Assembly: GCA_018061205.1 (NCBI GenBank) | Contig: JAGOUP010000009.1 | Coordinates: 1-11,755, forward strand | Origin: Candidatus Levyibacteriota bacterium | GTDB lineage: Bacteria; Patescibacteriota; Microgenomatia; Levybacterales; UBA12049 | DNA length: 11,755 bases | Reading direction: 5' to 3' | Program-made: the position numbers and the translations under genes | Notes under the pieces: generated by a model | Seen by the model: only the letters and a program-made list of their open reading frames with translations | What the model was told of the DNA's origin: nothing | Databases searched by the model: none | Part shown: piece by piece, positions 6,338-11,755 of the stretch | How positions within the stretch are numbered: the first letter of the stretch is position 1 | Layout of the letters: the number at the start of each line of letters is the position of its first letter

Positions 6338-6419
6338 TGTCATCCTGAGCTTGATTCAGGATCCAGTCAAATAGATTCAGTGTCAAGTCGAAGATGCCCT
6401 TTGGGTACACGGAATGACA
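6338..6419. repeat. Interspersed inverted repeat, copy 3
   Basis: This 82-bp copy starts TGTCATCCTGAGCTTGATTC followed by AGGATC and ends CGGAATGACA. Its left arm can fold as CCTGA/TCAGG. The centre is longer and more divergent than in copies 1 and 2. It starts 5 bp after the prfB stop and could affect 3'-end formation, although there is no T-run of a classical terminator. Confidence 0.78.
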
Positions 6420-6528
6420 ATATGGGAGGGTTGATAAAAGTTGCTAATTGTGGTTTACTTAGATGTAAGGAGACTTGCCTGCCGGAGTCTTGAACCTATG
6501 CTTCGAAGGCGTTGGGAGGTGAGAATAA
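6420..6528 (+). other. Possible structured leader upstream of the ftsEX-associated gene
   Basis: This intergenic stretch has a possible extended -10 (TGA-TAAAAG, 6432-6440). A stem-loop follows: GAGACT at 6470-6475 pairs with AGTCTT at 6486-6491, with an inner CC/GG pair. A weaker pairing of ACCT (6494-6497) with AGGT (6517-6520) would mask the ribosome site. A 13-codon frame (6498-6539) beginning MLRRRWEV contains the ribosome site and overlaps the next start. It matches no riboswitch or tRNA I know. Regulation is only a suggestion. Confidence 0.3.
6514..6522 (+). promoter_or_regulatory. Strong Shine-Dalgarno site
   Basis: GGGAGGTGA is an almost perfect anti-16S complement. It stands 6 nt before the GTG at 6529 and 9 nt before the ATG at 6532. 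It contrasts with the promoter-proximal genes of this window, which have no ribosome site. Confidence 0.75.
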
Positions 6529-6981
6529 GTGATGGATAATAATAAAGCCCCGTTACTACACAAGTTTGATAATGGTCGAAAATCATCTTCGTCAAAAGTA
6601 TTTATGATGCTAGCTGTCGCTATTGTTTTGGGGGTAGTAACAGGATATTTTCTCAGCGGGACGAGTAGTGCAATCAATTCTTCAGGTGTTACAAAAACAG
6701 GTGAGATAACGTCTGTACAAAAAGGAGATATTATTGGCTCAGATGACACAAAAACATTTAGTGATACAGCAGAAGGGACATTAAAATCAGGAGGAATAGA
6801 AGGTGAGGGACAATTTCACTTGGTACGACCAGGCGGAGAGAGTCAATATGTCTATTTAGTTTCATCAATTGTTGATTTATCCAAATTCGAAAATCGTAAA
6901 ATCAAAGTTTGGGGTTCCACGCAAACCGCACAGAAAGCTGGTTGGCTTATGGATGTTGGAAAAGTGGAGGTACTACAGTGA
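6529..6981 (+). CDS. Membrane-anchored protein of unknown function next to ftsEX
   Basis: The protein has 150 residues from GTG 6529 or 149 from ATG 6532; the strong ribosome site does not separate the two. Residues 1-23 are cytoplasmic and basic. Residues 24-43 form one membrane helix (VFMMLAVAIVLGVVTGYFLS), leaving about 105 residues outside. The outer part has a Ser/Thr-rich linker (44-65). A compact, probably beta-rich domain (80-150) follows, with RPGGESQYVYL, then VDLSKFENRKIKVWG and a final WLMDVGKVEVLQ. The strand pattern resembles an OB-fold, but I cannot assign a family. The stop overlaps the ftsE start (GTGA), so it is coupled to ftsE and may assist FtsEX; that role is inference. 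Confidence 0.75.
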   Translation: MMDNNKAPLLHKFDNGRKSSSSKVFMMLAVAIVLGVVTGYFLSGTSSAINSSGVTKTGEITSVQKGDIIGSDDTKTFSDTAEGTLKSGGIEGEGQFHLVRPGGESQYVYLVSSIVDLSKFENRKIKVWGSTQTAQKAGWLMDVGKVEVLQ

Positions 6982-7661
6982 TAAAGTTGGAAAATATCAC
7001 AAAAACTTTCGGGACAGGTGTATCAGGACTTGAAGATATAACATTTGCAATTGAACGTGGTGAATTTGTTTCGCTTGTTGGTCCGACAGGTGCTGGTAAA
7101 TCAACACTGTTTAGTCTTCTTATTCGGGAAACACTGCCTACTTCGGGATCAATTATTGTTGGTGATTATGATTTGGTAAAACTCCCTGGACACAAGATCC
7201 CTCATCTGCGAAAAAAAATTGGTATTGTTTTTCAAGATTTAAAATTGTTAGCTGATCGAACTATTTTTGAAAATATCGCACTTCCTTTGCAAGTAGCAGG
7301 CTTTAATCCTGCTGACATTCGAAAAAAAGTAGAAGATTTGATGGAGCAAGTACAAATAACCATGCATATAGATAAATTTCCTATCCAGCTTTCTGGTGGA
7401 GAATTACAAAGAGCTGCAATTGCTCGGGCTATGGTACTCTCCCCTGATATCTTATTGGCGGATGAGCCAACAGGAAACTTGGATCCGAAGACCAGTAAAG
7501 AAATAGTACATATTTTATCAGAGGTCAATAAAAATGGCACAACAGTTATTATGTCGACCCACAATGCTGAAATGGTAGATATGTTGCACAAACGAGTTAT
7601 TGCATTGGACAAAGGGAAATTAGTTCGTGATGACAAGAAAGGAAAATATGGAATTTCTTAA
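6978..7661 (+). CDS. ftsE: Cell-division ATP-binding protein FtsE
   Basis: FtsE is the cytoplasmic ATPase of the FtsEX complex. ATP hydrolysis drives FtsX to switch on peptidoglycan hydrolases at the septum or side wall. From GTG 6978 it has 227 residues, the normal FtsE size. Walker A is GPTGAGKS (35-42), the Q-loop Gln is Q86 (VFQDLK), the signature is LSGGE (138-142), Walker B is ILLADEP (158-164, catalytic E163) and the switch His is H195 (STHN). The start is chosen by the GTGA overlap with the previous gene and by GGAGGT 6 nt upstream; an ATG at 6909 in frame is only the upstream gene read in another frame. ftsX follows with a 14-bp overlap. Confidence 0.95.
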   Translation: MIKLENITKTFGTGVSGLEDITFAIERGEFVSLVGPTGAGKSTLFSLLIRETLPTSGSIIVGDYDLVKLPGHKIPHLRKKIGIVFQDLKLLADRTIFENIALPLQVAGFNPADIRKKVEDLMEQVQITMHIDKFPIQLSGGELQRAAIARAMVLSPDILLADEPTGNLDPKTSKEIVHILSEVNKNGTTVIMSTHNAEMVDMLHKRVIALDKGKLVRDDKKGKYGIS

Positions 7662-8517
7662 TACCACATGGAAGCATATCAGGCGATATCCCTATCAAGC
7701 GTTTGCAGCAATTTTTATCATGGTGCAAACATTTCTGGTTATTTCTTTTTTTACGTTTATTGTCGTTGGAGCAACTCGGATTATTTCCTATTTTGAATCG
7801 GTACCAAAAGTTACTGCGTTTTTTAAAGAAGAAGCAAAACAGGAAAATATTGATGCATTAACAGATCAAGTACAATCTAGTGGAAAAGTCGCTGATGTAC
7901 ACTTTGTCTCAAAAAAAGAAGCATTAAAGATTTATAGTAAACAAGTAAGTGATGATCCATTACTTATGGATCTCGTAACCGCTGAAATTTTGCCTCCTTC
8001 ACTCGAAGTTTCTACAAAGAGAGTTGAAGATTTAGGTGCTATTGCATCTCTCATGAAGCAATCAACCTATGTTGACAAAGTTATTTTTCAAAAAGATATT
8101 ATAGAAACACTCAGAGTATGGACCGATTCTGTCAGAAAGATTGGTATTGTATTGATTAGTATCTTGGCTCTTGATTCTATCTTTATCATGGTAATTATTA
8201 TTGGCATCAAAATCTCTCAAAAGAAAAAAGAGATAGAAGTTACCAGACTCCTTGGTGCGACAAATTGGTATGTTCGTTGGCCCTTCATTTTTGAGGGTAT
8301 GATATACGGAGTTGTTGGAGCATTTTTCGGATGGATTATTGCTGTTGGTGGACTTTTATATTCGACACCATTTTTAAATAGTACTGTGCTAAAAAATATT
8401 CCCTTATTACCTGCATCACCGATTTTTCTTTTAGAGTTGCTCCTTGTTGAACTGTTTTTTGCAGTTATCTTAGGTATTATTGCAAGTTATCTTGCTGTTC
8501 TTCGTTATCTGAAATAA
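7648..8517 (+). CDS. ftsX: Cell-division permease-like protein FtsX
   Basis: FtsX is the membrane half of FtsEX and passes the ATPase signal to an extracellular hydrolase. The protein has 289 residues from ATG 7648, which has an AAGGA-type ribosome site and overlaps ftsE by 14 bp; in-frame starts at 7627 and 7630 are further upstream. The topology is FtsX-like: a first membrane helix (about 17-41), a large extracytoplasmic domain (about 45-160) of the kind that contacts the coiled-coil hydrolase, then three helices (about 165-188, 213-237 and 262-283). EIEVTRLLGAT (195-205) is the conserved cytoplasmic loop that couples to the ATPase. The partner hydrolase is very likely the next gene. Confidence 0.94.
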   Translation: MEFLNTTWKHIRRYPYQAFAAIFIMVQTFLVISFFTFIVVGATRIISYFESVPKVTAFFKEEAKQENIDALTDQVQSSGKVADVHFVSKKEALKIYSKQVSDDPLLMDLVTAEILPPSLEVSTKRVEDLGAIASLMKQSTYVDKVIFQKDIIETLRVWTDSVRKIGIVLISILALDSIFIMVIIIGIKISQKKKEIEVTRLLGATNWYVRWPFIFEGMIYGVVGAFFGWIIAVGGLLYSTPFLNSTVLKNIPLLPASPIFLLELLLVELFFAVILGIIASYLAVLRYLK

Positions 8518-8528
8518 TATAGTATTGG

Positions 8529-8555
8529 TGTCATCCTGAATTTATCTCAGGATCT
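8529..8555. repeat. Half copy of the interspersed repeat, copy 4
   Basis: Only the left arm is present: TGTCATCCTGAATTTATCTC followed by AGGATCT, which can fold as CCTGA/TCAGG. The right arm ending in ATGACA is missing. It lies between the ftsX stop and the -10 box of the EnvC-like gene. Confidence 0.65.
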
Positions 8556-8560
8556 CATGG

Positions 8561-8571
8561 TACAATAGAAT
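8561..8571 (+). promoter_or_regulatory. Candidate -10 region of the EnvC-like gene
   Basis: Two overlapping -10-like hexamers occur: TGG-TACAAT (8561-8566, extended, 13 nt before the ATG) and TAGAAT (8566-8571, 8 nt before the ATG). No ribosome site precedes the ATG, unlike ftsE and the gene before it. Separate transcription of the hydrolase gene is therefore plausible. Confidence 0.45.
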
Positions 8572-8579
8572 AACTGCCT

Positions 8580-9806
8580 ATGATACACAGACGAAACAAA
8601 CATTTTCTATTTTTATTTCTTTTTGTCGTATTTTCAGTGTTTATTGTGCAAACAATTCATGCACAAACAGCTACACCGACTCCGACAGTTGCAGTGAGTG
8701 ATGAAAAAAAGAAAAGCAAAGAAGAGGAAATCAAACAGTTAGAGCAAAAAGTTACAGATTTACGAGGGCAATCAAAGACACTTTCCAATCAGATTACAGC
8801 AATAGATAGTCAGATAAAATTAACACAGCTTCGAATCACTGCTACTGAACAACAAATTGAGGAATTAAACACAGATATAGATATTGCCGGGAAAAAAGTT
8901 TCAAAACTAGAGACATCACTGACTGATATAACCAAAGTATTGGCAAAGAGGATCGTAGCAACATACCAAACAAGCACTATTCCTCCTGTGCAAGTTTTTT
9001 TGACATCGAATAGCGTATCAGATTTTTTAGACAAAGCAAATTATCTAAAGATAGTCCAAGCACATGATAAAGAATTGGTATATGCGACTGAACAAGCAAA
9101 ACAAGATTATGCAAATCAAAAAGATATATTGGAAGGAAAAAAACAAAAGGTTGAAGAGCTAAAAACGCAGTTGGTTGGGTATACAGAGCAAATTGAATCA
9201 GAGAAAGCCAGTAAAAACCAATTATTGCGAGTGACACAAAATGATGAAGCAAAGTATCAGCAGCTTCTTGCTCAGGCAAGAGCCGAATATGCAGCAATTC
9301 AGGGAATCGTTGCAGGAAATGGTTCTGAAGTTGAAGCAGGACAAGTATCTCCAGGACAGCGGATTGCTAGTATTATCAGTGGGTCATCATGCAATTCAGG
9401 AGGGACACATCTTCATTTTATCGTGAGACGAAATGGAGCAACTGAAAATCCATTTTCCTATTTGAGAGGTATTGATAGCAGTAATTGTTCCGGATCTTCT
9501 TGTGGTAGTGGAGATGGTGATGCATTTAATCCTTCAGGTAGTTGGGATTGGCCAATTGGTGGGCCTATCACTATGAACCAAGGCTATGGTCCAACATGGG
9601 CAACCAGAAATACGTGGGTTGGACAAATTTACAGTTTCCACAATGGTATAGATATTATGGGATCCTCGTTAGAAGTGAGAGCAGTCAAAGGTGGGACTCT
9701 TTACCAAGGAAGTTACGGTGGCGGTGGTGGATGTCGACTTCGATATGTACGGGTAAAACATACAGATGATGGTTTAGATACATTGTATTTACATATTAAT
9801 TATTAA
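8580..9806 (+). CDS. EnvC-like coiled-coil M23 (LytM) protein with permuted catalytic domain
   Basis: The protein has 408 residues and is secreted: residues 1-28 form a signal peptide (cleavage after IHA), followed by a Thr-Pro linker. Residues 41-240 are a long coiled coil of the EnvC/PcsB type, interrupted at about 125-165 by the conserved 'TYQTS...FLTSNSVSDFLDKANYL' region. The catalytic part is unusual. SPGQRIASI and GTHLHF (275-280; H277, H279), then NPFSYL (290-295), which normally end an M23 domain, come first. A Gly/Ser/Cys linker follows, then the normal beginning: WPIGGPITMNQGYG (324-337), FHNGIDI (H354, D358) and LYLHI (H405) at the very end. All metal and catalytic residues are present but in circularly permuted order. 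The placement after ftsEX suggests it is the hydrolase or activator that FtsEX controls. Confidence 0.9.
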   Translation: MIHRRNKHFLFLFLFVVFSVFIVQTIHAQTATPTPTVAVSDEKKKSKEEEIKQLEQKVTDLRGQSKTLSNQITAIDSQIKLTQLRITATEQQIEELNTDIDIAGKKVSKLETSLTDITKVLAKRIVATYQTSTIPPVQVFLTSNSVSDFLDKANYLKIVQAHDKELVYATEQAKQDYANQKDILEGKKQKVEELKTQLVGYTEQIESEKASKNQLLRVTQNDEAKYQQLLAQARAEYAAIQGIVAGNGSEVEAGQVSPGQRIASIISGSSCNSGGTHLHFIVRRNGATENPFSYLRGIDSSNCSGSSCGSGDGDAFNPSGSWDWPIGGPITMNQGYGPTWATRNTWVGQIYSFHNGIDIMGSSLEVRAVKGGTLYQGSYGGGGGCRLRYVRVKHTDDGLDTLYLHINY

Positions 9807-9818
9807 GTTTATATAACC

Positions 9819-10700
9819 GTGAAAAGGGTAAAACGCTTGTTATGGTTTTATCTTCTTTGTTGGGTAGTCTTTACCTCACTTTTTTTGTTCTCTTTTCCGA
9901 CTCCTGCCTTTGCTGCAGATATTGTTATAAACGAAATTTTTGCAAATCCAGTAAACGAAGATGATGAATTTATAGAATTGTTTAACAAGAGTTCACAAAG
10001 TATATCTCTTTCGAACTGGAAAATTTCTGATAAAGTAAAGATTTTTGTACTTCCTGCTATCACTATTGATGCAAATACTTTTTATGTTTTAGACAAATCT
10101 ACAACCGGAATTTCACTCAATAATAGCGGAGGTGAAGATGTCTTTTTAAAAGACCAATCTGACCAAGTAATTGATTCTTTTATATATGAGACAACTACTG
10201 AAGGAAAATCTTGGTCAAGACACCCCGATGGGATTGGCAGTTTTTTTAATGATATTACTATTACAAAAGGTTCAGAAAATTCTGGACCACCTCCTACAGT
10301 AACTCCCACACCTACTGTTACACCAACGCCGACAAAAGTACCCACTCCAACAAATATACCAACACCGACAAAAACTCCTACGGTAGCACCAACCTTGTCA
10401 CCGACACCCACGATAAAAGCAGCAACTACTCCTTCTCCTGCGTATGATCCTACGGTTACAAGTATACGAGAGAAACCTTCCCCAACAAAGATTTTAGGGG
10501 TTAGTACAAAAAGTGCGCTACTAAAACTAGCAACACCTACTCCAACAAAAAACCCACTGCCGACAGTAGAGATTGTCGGTATACAAACAAAACAGGATTT
10601 TTTACCGTTGTTTTTTATCAGCGGTGGTGTTTTTCTACTGATTTCATGTGGTATACTCACCTTTCAGGATAGGCTCAAAAAGTTATGGAAAAAAGAATAA
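9819..10700 (+). CDS. Surface-anchored lamin-tail-domain protein
   Basis: The protein has 293 residues starting at GTG 9819, chosen because a basic n-region (KRVKR) and signal peptide follow at once (cleavage near A33, FAA-D). Residues 34-150 form a lamin-tail domain (LTD): ADIVINEIFANP, DEFIELFNKSSQSISLSNW, then IDSFIYETT and SWSRHPDG. In bacteria this immunoglobulin-like fold occurs in secreted and surface proteins and is thought to mediate binding. Residues 155-215 are a Pro/Thr-rich linker. Residues 261-282 are a C-terminal membrane helix, followed by a Lys-rich tail (DRLKKLWKKE), so the LTD is displayed outside on a stalk. Its ligand is unknown. It begins 12 bp after the EnvC-like gene and overlaps tsaE by 16 bp. 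Confidence 0.85.
   Translation: MKRVKRLLWFYLLCWVVFTSLFLFSFPTPAFAADIVINEIFANPVNEDDEFIELFNKSSQSISLSNWKISDKVKIFVLPAITIDANTFYVLDKSTTGISLNNSGGEDVFLKDQSDQVIDSFIYETTTEGKSWSRHPDGIGSFFNDITITKGSENSGPPPTVTPTPTVTPTPTKVPTPTNIPTPTKTPTVAPTLSPTPTIKAATTPSPAYDPTVTSIREKPSPTKILGVSTKSALLKLATPTPTKNPLPTVEIVGIQTKQDFLPLFFISGGVFLLISCGILTFQDRLKKLWKKE
10287..10443 (+). repeat. Degenerate Pro-Thr coding repeat
   Basis: CCN-ACN codons alternate imperfectly (TPTPT, VPTPTN, IPTPTK and similar), encoding the stalk of the lamin-tail protein. Codon choice varies, so it is an old protein-level repeat rather than recent slippage. The opposite strand is open and reads as a Val-Gly-rich artefact. Confidence 0.7.
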
Positions 10701-11131
10701 CAAAAAGTGTCGATGAGACACAAGAATTAGCCAGAAAAATTGCCAAGAGTACAAAAAATGGTGCTATTTTTGCACTGTACGGTGATTTAGGAAGTGGGAA
10801 AACCACATTTGTCCAAGGATTTGCACAAGCATTAGGAGTGTCACAACGAATTATATCTCCGACATTTATTATTATGAGAATGTACGAGATGGAGGGGGAA
10901 GAAAAAAACAGTAGTAATTTCTATCATATTGATCTCTATAGAACAGAAACAATGCAAGATATTGAAGGGTTAGGTTTAAAAGAAATTATGGAAGACAAAG
11001 ATAATATTGTCATTATTGAGTGGCCTGAAAAAATGGAAAATCTTTTGCCCAAGCATACAAAACGTATCTATTTCAAATATATAAATGAGAAGGAACGAGA
11101 GATTTTAGGAGATTTTAACTTGTCATCCTGA
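10685..11131 (+). CDS. tsaE: tRNA t6A synthesis ATPase TsaE
   Basis: TsaE is the ATPase that works with TsaB and TsaD to make N6-threonylcarbamoyladenosine at position 37 of ANN-decoding tRNAs. The protein has 148 residues. Walker A is GDLGSGKTT (33-41). The switch-like SPTF (58-61) is followed by YHIDLYR (80-86, D83), and IIEWPEKM (110-117) matches the family's EWPE/EWAE motif. The start overlaps the end of the lamin-tail gene by 16 bp, implying one transcript. The final residues LSS and the TGA stop are supplied by repeat copy 5; the family does not need them. tsaC, another gene of the same pathway, follows. Confidence 0.94.
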   Translation: MEKRITKSVDETQELARKIAKSTKNGAIFALYGDLGSGKTTFVQGFAQALGVSQRIISPTFIIMRMYEMEGEEKNSSNFYHIDLYRTETMQDIEGLGLKEIMEDKDNIVIIEWPEKMENLLPKHTKRIYFKYINEKEREILGDFNLSS

Positions 11132-11207
11132 ACTTGCTCTGCCTCGAAGTGGCCAGTCCCCTTGGGGGATTTCAGGATCTAGATTCCGAAATAAATTCGG
11201 AATGACA
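11121..11207. repeat. Interspersed inverted repeat, copy 5
   Basis: This 87-bp copy starts TGTCATCCTGAACTTG and ends TTCGGAATGACA. The right arm (ATTCCGAAATAAATTCGGAAT) is a strong hairpin and the left arm pairs CTGAA with TTCAG across an enlarged centre. Like copy 1 it covers the last codons of the gene to its left. It is followed by the same short tail (TGAGTrTAT) before the next gene's start. Confidence 0.83.
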
Positions 11208-11220
11208 TGAGTGTATTTTT

Positions 11221-11755
11221 ATGAAAAATAATATTATTGAAGCAATACAAGTATTCAACCAAGGTGGTATTGTCATTTTCCCAACAGATACGGCTTTTGG
11301 TATAGGCTGTCGAGTGGACAATGAAGTAGCGATACAAAGGCTGTATACCATTCGAAAACGCCCGCTAACACAAGCATCATCCTTATTGGTTGCCAATGTG
11401 GATATGGCAAAGGAATATCTCACGGGATTACCAAATGATGTAACAGAACGGTTAGTAAAATCCTTTTGGCCGGGTGGATTAACGATAGTTCTGCAAAGCA
11501 GAACTGATAAAATACCGGATTTAGTACGAGGAGGAGGGGACACTATTGGTATTCGTATGCCGGATCACACAGAATTGTTGTCAATTATTACTGGTGTTGG
11601 TGTCCCCATTCTTGGTCCATCAGCTAATTTTCATGGAGAAAAAACACCATTTCGGCAACAAGATCTCAATCCTGAATTAATCCGACAGGTAGATTATGTT
11701 GTAGAAGGAATCTGTAAACAAAATCAGGCCTCAACAGTTATTGATTGTACAACAT
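11221..11755 (+). CDS. tsaC: Threonylcarbamoyl-AMP synthase TsaC/Sua5/YrdC family, partial
   Basis: This enzyme makes threonylcarbamoyl-AMP from threonine, bicarbonate and ATP, the first step of tRNA t6A synthesis. The frame is open from the ATG at 11221 to the window edge (178 codons). Residues 15-30 hold GGIVIFPTDTAFGIGC. KRP (46-48) is the conserved nucleotide-binding patch. SFWPGGLTIVL (81-91), TIGIRMPDH (108-116), GPSANFHGEKTP (132-143) and STVIDCT (171-177) complete the YrdC fold signature. Because the C-terminus is missing, a Sua5 form with an extra domain cannot be excluded. No ribosome site or -10 box is clear before the ATG. It is separated from tsaE only by repeat copy 5, and the two probably share a transcript. 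Confidence 0.92.
   Translation, partial: MKNNIIEAIQVFNQGGIVIFPTDTAFGIGCRVDNEVAIQRLYTIRKRPLTQASSLLVANVDMAKEYLTGLPNDVTERLVKSFWPGGLTIVLQSRTDKIPDLVRGGGDTIGIRMPDHTELLSIITGVGVPILGPSANFHGEKTPFRQQDLNPELIRQVDYVVEGICKQNQASTVIDCTT

Noticed and set aside
6338..6419. Repeat copy 3 as an intrinsic terminator of prfB
   Set aside because: The stems are imperfect and no T-run follows. The same element also occurs in places where termination would make no sense, such as upstream of starts.
6433..6530. A TTCGAA stretch and stem-loops looked briefly like a tRNA
   Set aside because: There is no acceptor stem pairing, no GGTTCGAATCC-type T arm and no anticodon arm of the right spacing.
10082..10660. A 192-codon open frame on the minus strand rich in Val-Gly repeats
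   Set aside because: It is the complement of the Pro/Thr-coding stalk and the rest of the lamin-tail gene; the sense frame has a signal peptide, a recognisable domain and a membrane anchor.
2718..11207. The repeats as a CRISPR array
   Set aside because: Copies are kilobases apart, differ in length, lie at gene borders and have no regular spacers or cas genes.
1..11755. UGA recoding to glycine, known in some CPR lineages (SR1/BD1-5)
   Set aside because: An intact RF2 is encoded, six genes end in TGA at family-appropriate lengths, and no in-frame TGA interrupts a conserved domain.

Overview
The window looks like a piece of a Patescibacteria/CPR genome, most likely Microgenomates-type. This is inferred from gene content and style, not from a marker gene. 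The DNA is AT-rich and densely coding. Several conserved proteins have no family I can name. Many genes start a few bases after a TATAAT-like box, and a mobile-looking inverted repeat of the TGTCAT...ATGACA type is scattered between genes. The genetic code appears standard: six genes end in TGA and an intact release factor 2 (the UGA reader) is encoded.

Layout. Bases 1-878 (minus) hold most of a CapA-type metallophosphoesterase-like protein cut by the window edge. It diverges from a two-gene unit (936-2146, plus): a protein with a probable double-psi beta-barrel C-terminus, then a small helical protein. Next is a DNA-damage and nucleotide-hygiene block: a family-4-like uracil-DNA glycosylase (2171-2728) and an AlkA-type HhH-GPD glycosylase (2792-3400). 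These face a minus-strand run of uppP (4895-4119), a MazG-like pyrophosphohydrolase (4122-3778) and a short O6-alkylguanine alkyltransferase (3704-3405). The alkA-like and alkyltransferase genes converge with only 4 bp between them.

From 4945 everything reads rightward: a small single-pass membrane protein, prfB, a membrane-anchored unknown, ftsE, ftsX, an EnvC-like coiled-coil M23 protein, a lamin-tail-domain surface protein, tsaE and the start of tsaC (open at the right edge). The core is a cell-division peptidoglycan module: FtsE (ATPase) and FtsX (membrane transducer) lie just upstream of a secreted coiled-coil hydrolase of the type they control in other bacteria. UppP (undecaprenyl-PP recycling) is also envelope biogenesis. 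TsaE and TsaC belong to tRNA t6A synthesis.

The most interesting points: (1) the M23 domain of the EnvC-like protein is in circularly permuted order, with the HLH motif before the HxxxD motif; (2) six starts lie exactly 6-7 nt downstream of a -10 box, implying leaderless mRNAs and deciding two start codons, while genes inside the ftsEX run have strong Shine-Dalgarno sites; (3) the uracil-DNA glycosylase keeps CxxC but lacks the other two iron-sulfur cysteines; (4) five copies of an interspersed inverted repeat, two of which supply the same last residues and stop codon to unrelated genes; (5) a possible structured leader before the ftsEX-associated membrane protein.
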